Positions 36,247-45,938 of a stretch of 64,000 nt of DNA are shown in pieces. Position 1 is the stretch's first letter, and each line of letters starts with the position of its first letter. The position numbers and the translations under genes are program-made. The DNA is from Georhizobium profundi (GTDB lineage: Bacteria; Pseudomonadota; Alphaproteobacteria; Rhizobiales; Rhizobiaceae): positions 4,178,001 through 4,242,000 of the forward strand of contig NZ_CP032509.1 in the NCBI RefSeq assembly GCF_003952725.1, in the 5' to 3' direction. The notes beneath the pieces are model-generated. The model ran no database searches. It was not told where the DNA came from and saw nothing but the letters and a program-made list of their open reading frames with translations.

Positions 36247-39200
36247 TTAGCCAATCTTCGATCCGTGTCGGCGCGCCATGGTCTCCAGCCTTAAATAGCG
36301 CGAATCTCCGGTCAACTCGGGAGCGGCGGCCCCGATTTCGCGCAGGCAGTTCGTGAATTCCTCGCCGACCCAGGAGATGTCCGGTCCCACTATGACATCG
36401 ATCATTGCAAGAGCCTCATTGGGGTACTTTATGCAGTGCCCCGCTTCGTGCAGTTGACGCAGCAGATGGCCTGGGAACGGCTGCGCTTCCAGCCAGACAC
36501 CAACAATTGAAAAGGCTTCCTGGAATTCCTCACCGGCGGCGATCGCCATGGTTGCCGCGGCGCCGGCGATGGCCGGGGTGCCAATGGCACGGGACTTCGG
36601 CCAGATGCGTGTCCAGTACGGCTTGACCCGGTTGCGCCAATACTCCTGACGTTTATCACCGGCAGCGCGCAGTCCGTCGGTGAGTACCGTCAGCGCGCGC
36701 ACGAGCCCGCTCTCGGGCAACGCTGCAGTCGCTGTTCGAAACTCGGCGACGCTGAAGGGTTCGCCTTCTATCGCTGCGAACGTCAGCAGCCCAGCGTGGT
36801 TGTCAGCCAACTTGTCCAATTCACTATAGTGCTTCGACGTTTCCAGGAATTGCCGCCGGATGGCGGCCAGAAGCGAAGGATAGAAGCGTGGCGACCAGAG
36901 ATATCCGGTCCATGCGAGGCGAGCCTCGTCCGGAGCGACCTCCCAATCGAACAGCGGCAGGACATGCTCCTCCGTCCACGCCCGGTCGACCCGGAACAGC
37001 GAAATGACATGTTGAGCCAGAAGCAATCGGCCATGTCGGTACGCCGGTACCGTCGTGTCGCACAGCAGGCCGAAGATCGCCGAGAAATCGCCCTCCCCCA
37101 AACCCTGATTGTCCTCCAGCCCGCTTCTGAACCACGCGCTGATCACGGCTTCAGTCACCAGCCCGACAGGGTGATTGATCGCGCTGAACAACGGTTCGTC
37201 GTCGCGCTGCGCCGGATCCTTCTTCGACAAGGCGAGTATCTTCCTCACCAGGAAAAATAATGACGGCCGATCTCCATCCGCGGTTTTACCGACCGCTTTC
37301 ACCCACCACGCCAGCGTGCGGCGGATGCCCTCCAGGAAGTCCTCGGGCGCACCAATCAGCAATTGCGCCATAGAGTCCCAGGATCGATCGGCCAGTTTCG
37401 GTTCGGACCAGGCCTGCAGTGCCTGCGACCAGCGATCCACGGGCCATCGATCCTCCTCAGCAAGACGGCGAAGGGCCTCGCTCGTGCTTTCGAAATCGCT
37501 GCGGCACCGGTCGCGCCAGTCGTCCTGGAGGCGAATGTCGTCGGCATTAGGATGGGCGCGCAGCCAGTCGATCAACTCCGCTGTCGTCGCGGGAGTCATC
37601 GAGATCTGGCGCCATTCCCCTGCGTCACCCGACCAGACCGGAAAATCGTCGCGCTCGCTGGCCGACCTTCTATCTGGGTACCGTGCCGACAGCTCTGCCA
37701 TTCGACGGCGGGCGCTGGTCGTCGGCTTGGCTCCGAAATCGAGCAAGGCGCTGAGCCGCAATCCGATCTCGCGATCCATCATCCGCTTCACGTCGACGGG
37801 ATCGGTATCATCGCGATACATTTCCCTTGGTGGTCCAGACATGATGGCCTGCTGCAGCCGGCGTGACGCAGCCGCGTCGAGTTCGGGAGCTATCGAGCGC
37901 AACAACACCATGGCCTCGCGTTGAGTCTCGATCGACCACAGCCACCATCCCTCCTCGGCCATCAAGTACTCGATGGTCTCGCTCATCTCGAAGAGGTTCC
38001 GGCGCTCGGCAAGGGCGAAGAAGACGAACCGTCGGAATATCGGATAGCGGATTCCCGCCCAACGCCTCACCTCGAGGATCGCTCTTTCCGGAGTTGACTC
38101 GGTCGTGGCCACCCAACTGTCCCGCAGCAGTTCGATTAGCACGGTCCAGTCGCGATACTTCTGGTTTTGCTCGTGCTCGGCGATGGCCGCCTGCTGCCAA
38201 TATGAATGGTCGTATCGGGAATCCGCTTGGCGGGTCTGTGCGAGCAGGTCAAATGCATCGATCAGGAGGGCGGTTGCAGTGTCGAGAAGGTGCGGCAGGG
38301 CTGCGTGCCAGGCACTGCTTCCTTTGAAGGCATCGAGCGCGGAATGAGCATGCTCGATTGCAAGTGCCAGTTCGATGTCGACCAAATCACCGGGCCTCGA
38401 ATCGGGGTTCTCTGGCTTCGGGTCGTCGCCCTCGTAGCGATATGCCTGTCGAATGCGAAGGCGGGGAGCAAGCATGTCGCGCAGTTCGAGCCGCAGAAGC
38501 GGCGTCAGTCCAGCGGCATCCAGACGTTTGAGCCAGTCGTAGGGATCGAACCAGATGGAAGTCCCAGAGACCAGTCCTGCCAGGAGCAGCTGCCAAAGAA
38601 TCTTCATGCCGGGACGAGGTGGACGAGCGTTCAGTTCTGCTTGGAGGAAATACCTGAAGTTGTCTTGGAGTTTGCCGCCGTCCGACACCGCCTTGAGCAG
38701 AAGCACGGGGTCGTCCAGATGGTTCAGAAGCCAACGCGCGATGTGGGGCATGACGTTGTCCCAACGCGGCGAACTGTCACCGAAGCGCCGGAAGAGGCGC
38801 ATCCATGGAGCGAGCAGATAAGGAGCGGGTCGCGCAACGAGGCTGAAAGCAAGCACCTTGTCCTCGACCGAACTGGGTGTCACGCCAAAGCGCACGAGGT
38901 CGCGATGCCGGAAGCGGTTCTCGTCGAACGCCTCGAGCCACGCCAGGGAAGGCGTCGGCTTCGCATCGGAGAAGGTTTTCGCCGGAAGCCCGCTCGGATC
39001 GCACAGCGCCCAAAGCATCCGACCTACGAAGTCATCCTGCTTGGTGCTGCCGGTTGGTGCCAAACCGGCGTACCGGGCCACGATCGCCTCTTTGCCCCGC
39101 ACGCCATCCCTGTAGGTCTCCGCCCAGGCCTGCAATGTGCGATGCAGCGCCGTGTGATCGTTTTTCCCGGGAGTTCGGTACAGGATTGGGATGACGTTTT

Positions 39201-39987
39201 TGGCCTTCCATTCGTCAGCCGTACGATCGTGATCGCGTTTGGTGGTCCCTCCGAATGCATAGACTTCGGTCGGCGCCTCCCCCAACTGCTGGTCGGCAGC
39301 GAGCGCATCCATCATGTAGCGCATCACGGGGTCGTTGAGGCTGTAGCCGACGAAGCAGACGGTGTGATTTCTGAAGAGTTCGCTGACGAAGCGCGCGGCC
39401 CACCGTTCGGTCAGGTAAGCCAGGCCAAAGTCCCCGCTCGAGATCACCAGTCTCTCCAACTCGGGATGAACGGGAGACACAGGGAGCTTGCCATGCAGGT
39501 AGACCAGCCCGTCCCACCGATTCTTGGGGACGGGCAGAAGCGGGGCAAGAAAGCTCTCCGGAGGGCGACCGACGATTTTGCCGGCAACATCGAACAGGTT
39601 GTCGAAGTTGGTGGTTATTAGCCTCAGGATTCCGAGGCGATTGCGCCCGAGCGTGAGCAGAGCTTCGTGCGTCTGCGTAGCACCCGGCAGCGTCAGGTCC
39701 GGGACCAGTGCTGCATGGAGAGCACTGCGAACTGCAGTTCGTCCGCCCATAACCCTGTTTTCGAGAAGTGATATCGTAGTGTCGTATTCCCCACGATCGA
39801 AGGCGGCGTTCTCAATTGCCGTGCGGCTCTCGCCCACGTTGCCGTAGATGCGATCCACCAATCCTCGGAATCCGGGGAGGCCAGCTGGATACGAGATCCC
39901 GGCGCCGCAGAAGAATACGACCTTGCCGTCCTCATGCGCCTGCAAGAGCTTTTCAGGAACATCCGGGCCGTTCTTTATAAACTGCAT
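36247..39987 (-). CDS. Dsr1-like defence-associated sirtuin (SIR2 NADase)
   Basis: This is a 1246-residue protein. Residues about 20-280 form a SIR2 domain with VVFFCGAGISYPAGLPGF, the ITTNFDNLF motif and the catalytic His in YLHGKL. The long helical C-terminal part (about 950 residues) is like that of the defence-associated sirtuin Dsr1. Dsr proteins deplete NAD+ on recognising phage components. It has a normal ATG start and no frame damage. The gene is flanked by an AbiV-like and a HEPN-like gene in the same orientation. The long C-terminal region probably binds the phage trigger. Confidence 0.88.
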   Translation of the reverse strand: MQFIKNGPDVPEKLLQAHEDGKVVFFCGAGISYPAGLPGFRGLVDRIYGNVGESRTAIENAAFDRGEYDTTISLLENRVMGGRTAVRSALHAALVPDLTLPGATQTHEALLTLGRNRLGILRLITTNFDNLFDVAGKIVGRPPESFLAPLLPVPKNRWDGLVYLHGKLPVSPVHPELERLVISSGDFGLAYLTERWAARFVSELFRNHTVCFVGYSLNDPVMRYMMDALAADQQLGEAPTEVYAFGGTTKRDHDRTADEWKAKNVIPILYRTPGKNDHTALHRTLQAWAETYRDGVRGKEAIVARYAGLAPTGSTKQDDFVGRMLWALCDPSGLPAKTFSDAKPTPSLAWLEAFDENRFRHRDLVRFGVTPSSVEDKVLAFSLVARPAPYLLAPWMRLFRRFGDSSPRWDNVMPHIARWLLNHLDDPVLLLKAVSDGGKLQDNFRYFLQAELNARPPRPGMKILWQLLLAGLVSGTSIWFDPYDWLKRLDAAGLTPLLRLELRDMLAPRLRIRQAYRYEGDDPKPENPDSRPGDLVDIELALAIEHAHSALDAFKGSSAWHAALPHLLDTATALLIDAFDLLAQTRQADSRYDHSYWQQAAIAEHEQNQKYRDWTVLIELLRDSWVATTESTPERAILEVRRWAGIRYPIFRRFVFFALAERRNLFEMSETIEYLMAEEGWWLWSIETQREAMVLLRSIAPELDAAASRRLQQAIMSGPPREMYRDDTDPVDVKRMMDREIGLRLSALLDFGAKPTTSARRRMAELSARYPDRRSASERDDFPVWSGDAGEWRQISMTPATTAELIDWLRAHPNADDIRLQDDWRDRCRSDFESTSEALRRLAEEDRWPVDRWSQALQAWSEPKLADRSWDSMAQLLIGAPEDFLEGIRRTLAWWVKAVGKTADGDRPSLFFLVRKILALSKKDPAQRDDEPLFSAINHPVGLVTEAVISAWFRSGLEDNQGLGEGDFSAIFGLLCDTTVPAYRHGRLLLAQHVISLFRVDRAWTEEHVLPLFDWEVAPDEARLAWTGYLWSPRFYPSLLAAIRRQFLETSKHYSELDKLADNHAGLLTFAAIEGEPFSVAEFRTATAALPESGLVRALTVLTDGLRAAGDKRQEYWRNRVKPYWTRIWPKSRAIGTPAIAGAAATMAIAAGEEFQEAFSIVGVWLEAQPFPGHLLRQLHEAGHCIKYPNEALAMIDVIVGPDISWVGEEFTNCLREIGAAAPELTGDSRYLRLETMARRHGSKIG

Positions 39988-40081
39988 AGTCGAAATCCTC
40001 GGACGCGCGGTGTGCGATCTCCGTTTGGGGCGCTCTGAATTGGAGAATGGGCCTCCCTACTTGCGCCCAACGATGGTGCAC

Positions 40082-40921
40082 TCAGACCTCCGAGGTGGTA
40101 GGCCCCTCATCGCCTGAGTCTGTCATCAGCTCGTAGGGCAAAGCCTTGGTGAAGCGGCCTAGGCTGCCGAGGACCGCAAAGACCCTTTCCGGCAGGGCGT
40201 CGATGATGTCGTCGCGCAGGTAGCATATCCAAGGGTCACCATTGGTCGTTGACCAAAAGAAGTACCGCTCCCAGCCGCGCTCCGCGATCAACTTGACGAA
40301 GGATTGGCGCTGGGCGATCGACCACTCGAAGCCGCCGTGGAACATCTGATTGCGATAATGGAAGAGAGCGGCCATCCAGTCCATGTAGTCTGGCCCGAGG
40401 AATGGAGAAACGCCCGACGCTTCGCAAAGCTGTCTTAGCCCTGAAATGATGTCGGTCTTGACCCCGGCCGTGGCGAAATACCTTTGAACATTCCAGCGTT
40501 CGGGGTGTTGTTCGGCACGGGTCCATCGCTTGTGTTGCGGGGGCGACATGCCCTTGGCCACGTACTTCTCGCCCAGCGCCTGGAAAGCCTGCGCAAAGAT
40601 AGTCTCGATCATTGGCACTACCATTCCGATCGCGGACAGGCTGATCGCAGCGTCGCTGTATGACGACTGCCACATGGCATCAACATGCTCGTCCACAACG
40701 TGATAGTGGTATGGGCCGTCATACGTTTGGGCCGCCTCCTCCAAGTCTTTGATGTTGGCACTGACCCTGTCAGCCGCCTGTCGATGCTGCCGCAACACCG
40801 ACCGGACGGCATCTAATTGTGCGTCCCAGTCGATATTCGAGATCAGCCGATACAGGTAATCACGGTCGTCCATCAGGTTTTCGAGGCCGAGCCTCAACCG
40901 CTCTCGGGCTTCTTCGTCCAT
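40082..40921 (-). CDS. HEPN-like protein with R-x4-H motif, unknown function
   Basis: This 279-residue, mostly helical protein has no close family known to me. It has a HEPN-type signature RNQMFHGG (R-x4-H) near residue 195, like the catalytic motif of HEPN ribonucleases. The gene lies 94 bases upstream of the Dsr1-like gene and 46 bases downstream of the DUF2971 gene, all on the minus strand. It could be a stand-alone RNase toxin or a partner of a neighbour. The motif is real in the sequence and the activity is inferred. Confidence 0.6.
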   Translation of the reverse strand: MDEEARERLRLGLENLMDDRDYLYRLISNIDWDAQLDAVRSVLRQHRQAADRVSANIKDLEEAAQTYDGPYHYHVVDEHVDAMWQSSYSDAAISLSAIGMVVPMIETIFAQAFQALGEKYVAKGMSPPQHKRWTRAEQHPERWNVQRYFATAGVKTDIISGLRQLCEASGVSPFLGPDYMDWMAALFHYRNQMFHGGFEWSIAQRQSFVKLIAERGWERYFFWSTTNGDPWICYLRDDIIDALPERVFAVLGSLGRFTKALPYELMTDSGDEGPTTSEV

Positions 40922-40967
40922 GATGCCTCTCAGTTACGTGGTGGGACGTGTCCGGCGTTGCTGCATT

Positions 40968-41942
40968 CTAAGTTGCCGGCGGTGTCCTTGACTCAAGCGC
41001 AGCGAGGTCGAGATCCTCGAACATTTCCTGAGCATCCAGGTGACGTCGCGGCAGTTGCGTCAACAACTCGTCAGTGTCGAGCCGCCGTTTGGTAAGCCGG
41101 AATGTACCGAAAGGCCGAGGGACTTCGTAGAATTGTACCTGACGGCGGCGGTTATGAAGGGCCTTCACGATCGTATACTTCACAGTGCCAGGGCACCGCA
41201 TGCCGAAAATCACTTCCTCAAGCTCCAGCGGCGAATCCTGAGATCCACGATTTCCCACGAGCCGCCACTCCTTCTCGTAGCGCCAGCTTGGCGCTTTCCT
41301 GAACAACGCGGCCTCATCCACCCGACGACGCGCGAGCACGTCGGTCTCCATTGCGTCCACGTCGCTCGCCTTGACGTTTCGGCGGCCGCCATAGGCAACT
41401 GGGAAAAGGTCGGCCGCCGTGCCTTCGGGCACCGAGTATCCTGCACAAATGCCACGATGCTGGTCACCATAATGGCTCCACATCAACGGGCATGTGGCTC
41501 GGGTCGCGAACGAGACGATGCCACGGTCGTAGCGTTTTAGCACCTCTGTCTCGATCTCGCTTCCGAGCAGAAACTGAAGTGCATCTGGCACGTCTTGATA
41601 GTATGGGTCGCAGGATCGATAGCGGACTTCATCGAGGAGCCGGTCAGCTCTGGCCTGGCTATGGCGATCGATATGCTCGATTGTACGCGGACCGGTATAC
41701 CGGATCGACTTCGCAGCTTTGGTCATCTCGGCTCTGGTCCGCTCGACGACCAGACGCGTCAGCACGCGCTCCAGGTCCTCGACCGGCAGATCCGCTTCAA
41801 GGTTTGGTGTCGTGTCCAGCGGATCGTTAAAGCTTGACGGGTCGGCAAAATAGAGGTCGTCCATTACCAGCATATCGAGAACGCGATGGCTGAAGCCGCG
41901 GTACTTGTATATCCGCTCGGGTGGTGAGCCAGTCTTTGCCAC
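40968..41942 (-). CDS. DUF2971 family protein
   Basis: This is a 324-residue protein with the DUF2971 hallmarks: the opening YKYRGF with SFNDPLD, the central MWSHYGDQHRGICAGY, and SWRYEKEWRL. The family has no proven biochemical role but occurs often in defence islands. It is transcribed with the HEPN-like and Dsr1-like genes and may be the first gene of that run. The 256 bases upstream separate it from the divergent AbiEii gene and should hold both promoters. Confidence 0.85.
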   Translation of the reverse strand: MAKTGSPPERIYKYRGFSHRVLDMLVMDDLYFADPSSFNDPLDTTPNLEADLPVEDLERVLTRLVVERTRAEMTKAAKSIRYTGPRTIEHIDRHSQARADRLLDEVRYRSCDPYYQDVPDALQFLLGSEIETEVLKRYDRGIVSFATRATCPLMWSHYGDQHRGICAGYSVPEGTAADLFPVAYGGRRNVKASDVDAMETDVLARRRVDEAALFRKAPSWRYEKEWRLVGNRGSQDSPLELEEVIFGMRCPGTVKYTIVKALHNRRRQVQFYEVPRPFGTFRLTKRRLDTDELLTQLPRRHLDAQEMFEDLDLAALESRTPPAT

Positions 41943-42198
41943 TGCGCGTTAGCTCCAGGTGAGATCCCCATACCAGTACCGTTTGGCGACTCGTTCGCAA
42001 GTCTGGACTGATGCCGGACGCTGCTAATCCCGCTGCAGCTTGGTAGGATAGCTCCCGCATGGGGCGAAAAAGGGGGCGCGAAGTGGACCGATAGGCCAAG
42101 CGCTGATTAAAAGCAGCGTGAAGTCGCTCCGTACTATTTGGTGGAGGTCGCGCCCTCATACCTCGACGGGGGTGCCTAAGAATAAGTATGTTCGTCGA

Positions 42199-43593
42199 AT
42201 GATCAGCACGAGTGAGATAAAGGCCAAGGCAGTTGAGTTTGACATTCATCATCCAAATGTCGAACGCGATTACGTCTTCGGGTGGCTGCTAAAATCAATC
42301 TACGAAAATGAGTACCTACGTACCCGCCTAGTGTTCAAGGGCGGCAACTGCCTGCGCAAAGCGTACTATCCCGACACACGGTTCTCGACCGACCTGGACT
42401 TCTCCGTTGGTGATGCAGTCGATGCCGAGCTGACGGCAATTGAAATCAACAACGCTTGTCTCAGTGCGCAGGCGGCATGCGGCGTGGAGTTTCTGATTGA
42501 CCGAAACACCTTTGAGCCCGGTCCGATGGTGGACAGTACGCGCCATTCTTACAAAGGACGGGTCTACTTTACCGACTTCTTCGGCGCGCAAGACGACCTA
42601 ACTATCAGTGTCAAAGTCGATGTGACCGATTTCGATCGCCTTCATCTGCCTCCTACCAGCCGCAAACTTATCCATCCGTACTCGGACGCAGAAGCTTGTT
42701 CGGCCGAGATCACCTGTATGGCGCTAGAGGAGGTAATTGCCAGCAAACTGAAGTGCCTCATCCAACGCCGTCACTCCCATGACCTCTTTGATCTGGTCTA
42801 TTCGACGTTCATCGACCGTTCGATCGACCTAGACCGCGGACTGGTGCTGCGCACGTTCCTGAACAAGACCATTTTCAGTGCCAGCCCGGCCGCAGCAAAA
42901 AGCATATTGCTGGGCATTCCCATGACGTTTTTCGGCGGCGTTTGGGACAAGTACATCAAGTGTCCAAAAGCGACGCGCTTCGATTTCAACCGCGCGACCG
43001 AAGGGTTTAAGGATGCCATCGAGCAGCTGTTTAGTGATATTGGCACCGGCGGGCGGGAGGAGCAGCTTTACTACGGCCCGGAACACCGCAACCTTATTAT
43101 GGATGCCGGCGCGGGGAGGAAACTTATGAAGATTCGCTACCATGGGATTGAGCGGGTAATCGAGCCGTATTCCCTTTCCTACAAGAAGGCGCAAGGAAAG
43201 CCGGCGCGGGAATACTTCTATGCCTGGGACAGGACGCGCGGACCCAGCATCAAGACTTTTTTGAACACTGATGTTGAAGCGCTGTCCGTTCTCGACGAGA
43301 CCTTCGAGCCCCAATTTGAAATTGAACTGTCAAAGGCCGGCGAGGAGGCGCGCAAAGCCCATTTTGGCAAGCCCTTCAGCGAAGGCGCTCGCCGCGCGAC
43401 AAGATCGACTCGGACGTCAACTCCGAGAGTGAAGGCGTTTCGAGGCTGGAGCAGTTTTGAGCAGACCTACAAAGTCCAATGCCCATACTGCCAGAAAATA
43501 TTCACTCGAAAGACCCAGTCTCTCACTCTGAAGGAACACAAGTCCCCGGACGGCTATCGATGCGGCGGTCGCATGGGATACCGCGTATTTTGA
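42199..43593 (+). CDS. AbiEii/AbiGii-type nucleotidyltransferase with WYL-like and zinc-ribbon C-terminal parts
   Basis: This is a 464-residue protein. Residues 1-260 are an AbiEii-type nucleotidyltransferase, with KGGNCLRKAY at 47-56 and the metal-binding STDLDFS at 63-69. Residues about 310-395 resemble a WYL-type ligand-binding fold (IRYHGIERVIEPYSL and later IKTFLNTDVEAL). The last 40 residues hold CPYC, then a His and a Cys, as in a zinc ribbon. AbiEii toxins modify tRNA or proteins with nucleotides. No AbiEi antitoxin precedes it. The 3' end overlaps the DUF3800 gene by 34 bases. The start ATG at 42199 lacks a clear ribosome site. Confidence 0.8.
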   Translation: MISTSEIKAKAVEFDIHHPNVERDYVFGWLLKSIYENEYLRTRLVFKGGNCLRKAYYPDTRFSTDLDFSVGDAVDAELTAIEINNACLSAQAACGVEFLIDRNTFEPGPMVDSTRHSYKGRVYFTDFFGAQDDLTISVKVDVTDFDRLHLPPTSRKLIHPYSDAEACSAEITCMALEEVIASKLKCLIQRRHSHDLFDLVYSTFIDRSIDLDRGLVLRTFLNKTIFSASPAAAKSILLGIPMTFFGGVWDKYIKCPKATRFDFNRATEGFKDAIEQLFSDIGTGGREEQLYYGPEHRNLIMDAGAGRKLMKIRYHGIERVIEPYSLSYKKAQGKPAREYFYAWDRTRGPSIKTFLNTDVEALSVLDETFEPQFEIELSKAGEEARKAHFGKPFSEGARRATRSTRTSTPRVKAFRGWSSFEQTYKVQCPYCQKIFTRKTQSLTLKEHKSPDGYRCGGRMGYRVF

Positions 43594-44354
43594 GGCCGGC
43601 ACAAAAATTCCCTGCCGGCTTGCAGGTCTTCGTGGATGAAAGCATCCATGATCGTGGATCCTTCATCGTCGTCGCTGCGGTGTGTTCCAAAGCCGATGTT
43701 CAAAAACAGGTCGTTCAGGGCCTGTTGGCCTGCGGCTTCGATCCTTCTCGGGACGAGTTCAAAAGCAGCATGACAATGCGTGACAACCCGGCCGCGCGAG
43801 AATTACGACAACGCCTGCAACTCATCCTGCGTCACTGCAAAATCGCATTGGCCGTTTGCCCTATCGCGGAGCGAGCGATACTCGCGACGCATCTTGCCAC
43901 GCTCTTATCCAGCGTCGACCTTCCACCGGATACTCCCATCTCGGCAATATACCTCGACGAAGGGATGAAGCGAACAAATACTGAAATGCCTTCTGGTGCA
44001 GTTGTCACCTACGGCTGCGATTCAAGATTGGTCGCGGGAATCCAACTGGCAGACTGTGCTGCGCACTTGGCTGCTACGATGCTTCTTGAAGAGCTGGGTA
44101 TCGTCTCAAAGACCGTGCCCGCGAGCACTGTTTACGACGGGCAGGACGGAGAGATTGAACTGGCATGGACCCTTTGGGCCAGCATTCGTTACGCGCTCTC
44201 AGGCAGAACGCCTGTAGGGGAAGTTGATGCTTACGGGTTTCCGGAACCCTTGATGAACCCGTTCGGACTAGTCGTATCTGATCGCTGCTCCGAGGCCCTA
44301 AAGACCGCAGCTGAAAGGCGACTTGGGACGGTGTGGATTGGTTGCATTCACTAG
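43560..44354 (+). CDS. DUF3800-like protein
   Basis: This is a 264-residue protein with the DUF3800 opening LQVFVDESIHDRGSFIVVAA, a strand with an Asp-Glu pair as in RNase H-like folds. Later acidic positions (IYLDEGMKR and GIQLADCAA) fit the same fold. The function is unknown, but a nuclease role is often suspected. The start overlaps the AbiEii gene, so it is translationally coupled. Upstream in-frame starts exist, and ATG 43560 is chosen because it begins just before the conserved part. Confidence 0.75.
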   Translation: MRRSHGIPRILRPAQKFPAGLQVFVDESIHDRGSFIVVAAVCSKADVQKQVVQGLLACGFDPSRDEFKSSMTMRDNPAARELRQRLQLILRHCKIALAVCPIAERAILATHLATLLSSVDLPPDTPISAIYLDEGMKRTNTEMPSGAVVTYGCDSRLVAGIQLADCAAHLAATMLLEELGIVSKTVPASTVYDGQDGEIELAWTLWASIRYALSGRTPVGEVDAYGFPEPLMNPFGLVVSDRCSEALKTAAERRLGTVWIGCIH

Positions 44355-44562
44355 CAAGGTTACTGGGGATTGCTTTCGTGCGCCCCACAGCGGCGCTCGG
44401 ATTGTCCGGAATTCTGGCCTATGTCCAACTGCCGATTGCCGCCCTGTCGATCCCCTAGCTCAGCACGGCCCGACGCCGGAATGCATAAAGTTGAAGGTCA
44501 GCTTTCAGGAAATCGCTGGGACGGCCCGAATGTCTTGAAACGGGGCGCAAAGTTGCCGATGC

Positions 44563-44793
44563 TCATTTCGTTGCTCGCTGTAGTCGCACGCCCACGCCGC
44601 CACCGTTCTCCGGAATGAATTCGATACCCGCAGCCTCGAAAGCGGCGCGTAGAGCGGTAATTGTAGAGGTGCGAAGCCGCTCACCCTTTTCAAACCGCAC
44701 GACAGTTTGCGTTGAGACAGACGCCTCCCTGGCGAGATCTAGAACACCCCATTCAAGGGCTGCCCGTGCCATACGACATTGCGCCGGGCTCAC
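44563..44793 (-). CDS. XRE-family helix-turn-helix regulator
   Basis: This is a 76-residue protein with a single HTH_3 domain (QCRMARAALEW start, ASVSTQTVVRFEKGER recognition part) and the ending IEFIPENGGGVGVRL. That ending is common in small alphaproteobacterial XRE regulators. The start is a GTG at 44793. It converges on the DUF3800 gene and may regulate its neighbours. Confidence 0.85.
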   Translation of the reverse strand: MSPAQCRMARAALEWGVLDLAREASVSTQTVVRFEKGERLRTSTITALRAAFEAAGIEFIPENGGGVGVRLQRATK

Positions 44794-44930
44794 ACAATCA
44801 CCATATTATGGCGATTTGTATTGCGCAAATGAGGCATGTCGTTTATCCTGCGCCTAGTATGAACGGTCAGGCAAGGTGTTCCAGCACCGTGCCCGACCTA
44901 ACCGCGCCCAAGCTTTAGGGAGCTCGGATC

Positions 44931-45632
44931 ATGGCTGATTCCGACCATAGCATGAACTGTGCCTGCGTCACCCGCCGCGCGACACTTCTTGGCGGCGTTG
45001 CTGCCATCGGCAGCGGTTGGCAATCTGCTTCGCAGCTTCTCCCAGTATCTCCTGCTGTTGCCCTTTTCCATTCCGATGCGCTCACTGCCCATTCCGACCC
45101 CGTGATCTCCCTCTGGCGCCAATGGCAAACAACCCACCTGCGCATCCAGCAACTGAGCGAGCGGCTTCAAGACCTGGAAGTCGAACTGGCAGAACGCTTC
45201 GACAGTTTCGGTACGATCGTTCCCGTCCCCGGAAGCGCCCTGGCGTGCGTCTATTCACTCCAAGACCTGCACTGGCTGTTTGGCGACCGGGGAGACATGG
45301 CGGGGGCCCTGTCGACGGCCGAGCGTGAGCTCGCCGCAAAGCCTGTGAACTCAAACGGCGTCTTGGAAGATCTCGGTTATTCCTCGACCATGGCCGCTGA
45401 ACAGGCAGCTTTCACGGAGGCGAAGGCGAGCCTCGATCAAATGGCGAGCACTCAGGCTACTTCACTCGCCGGTGTGGTCGCCAAACTCGATGCCGTCGCT
45501 CGCTGGGGTGAGGCTTGGAACGAGCGTCCGAGAGAGTTCCCCTGGCCACACATCCGCTCCGCCCATGCCGATCTGGTAGCCATCGGACAAAGACTGCAGC
45601 CGGGCGCCATCTTCCCTGGCGTTCACGGCTGA
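44931..45632 (+). CDS. Unknown protein with Tat-like N terminus
   Basis: This is a 233-residue protein. The N terminus has TRRATLLGGVAAIGSG, a twin-arginine-like motif followed by a short hydrophobic stretch, so it may be exported. The remaining part is helical with a coiled-coil-prone segment (IQQLSERLQDLEVELAERF). I do not recognise a family. The GGGAGCTCGG before the ATG could be a ribosome site. The following 306 bases hold no clear gene. Confidence 0.6.
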   Translation: MADSDHSMNCACVTRRATLLGGVAAIGSGWQSASQLLPVSPAVALFHSDALTAHSDPVISLWRQWQTTHLRIQQLSERLQDLEVELAERFDSFGTIVPVPGSALACVYSLQDLHWLFGDRGDMAGALSTAERELAAKPVNSNGVLEDLGYSSTMAAEQAAFTEAKASLDQMASTQATSLAGVVAKLDAVARWGEAWNERPREFPWPHIRSAHADLVAIGQRLQPGAIFPGVHG

Positions 45633-45938
45633 CCGCGCCGGGCGCCGGCCCAGACCCAACCCATGGCACCCCTCCGCCACTCTTGTCGCTGAGCTTGTGC
45701 CAAGCGGCAGTGAGCAGCTCCCCATAGCAGGCGAGCTGCCGCGTCGTGCACACACCCTTTTCTCGAACACCATTGGACCCCGCGGGCCGGCCCCCTGGCT
45801 GGTCTCCTTGTTGGCCTTCTGGCCTCCCGGCGCCATTCTGCGATAGAGCGTGCCTCACCACACAGAGAGACACGGGACGATCGCAGAATAAAGCAGGTCA
45901 AGCGCAGCGAACTCTATACCCTCGTCTGCAAGACACCT
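45633..45938. other. Region before the 378-residue protein, probably containing its true N terminus
   Basis: No separate gene is supported. The frame of the next gene is open back to about 45840 and encodes KRSELYTLVCKTPLSRLAPE just before 45960. This resembles the usual start (R-E-L-Y-x-L-V-W) of its relatives. No ATG or GTG occurs in that part of the frame. Confidence 0.4.

Noticed and set aside
24107..44793. Absence of CTCGAG sites as a sign of restriction avoidance
   Set aside because: Several CTCGAG sites were seen in the island (for example near 25374, 38073 and 38930), so no avoidance is evident; protection by methylation is enough.
45457..45873. Minus-strand frames opposite and after the Tat-like protein gene
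   Set aside because: They overlap the plus-strand gene and encode Arg/Gly-rich products without a family pattern.
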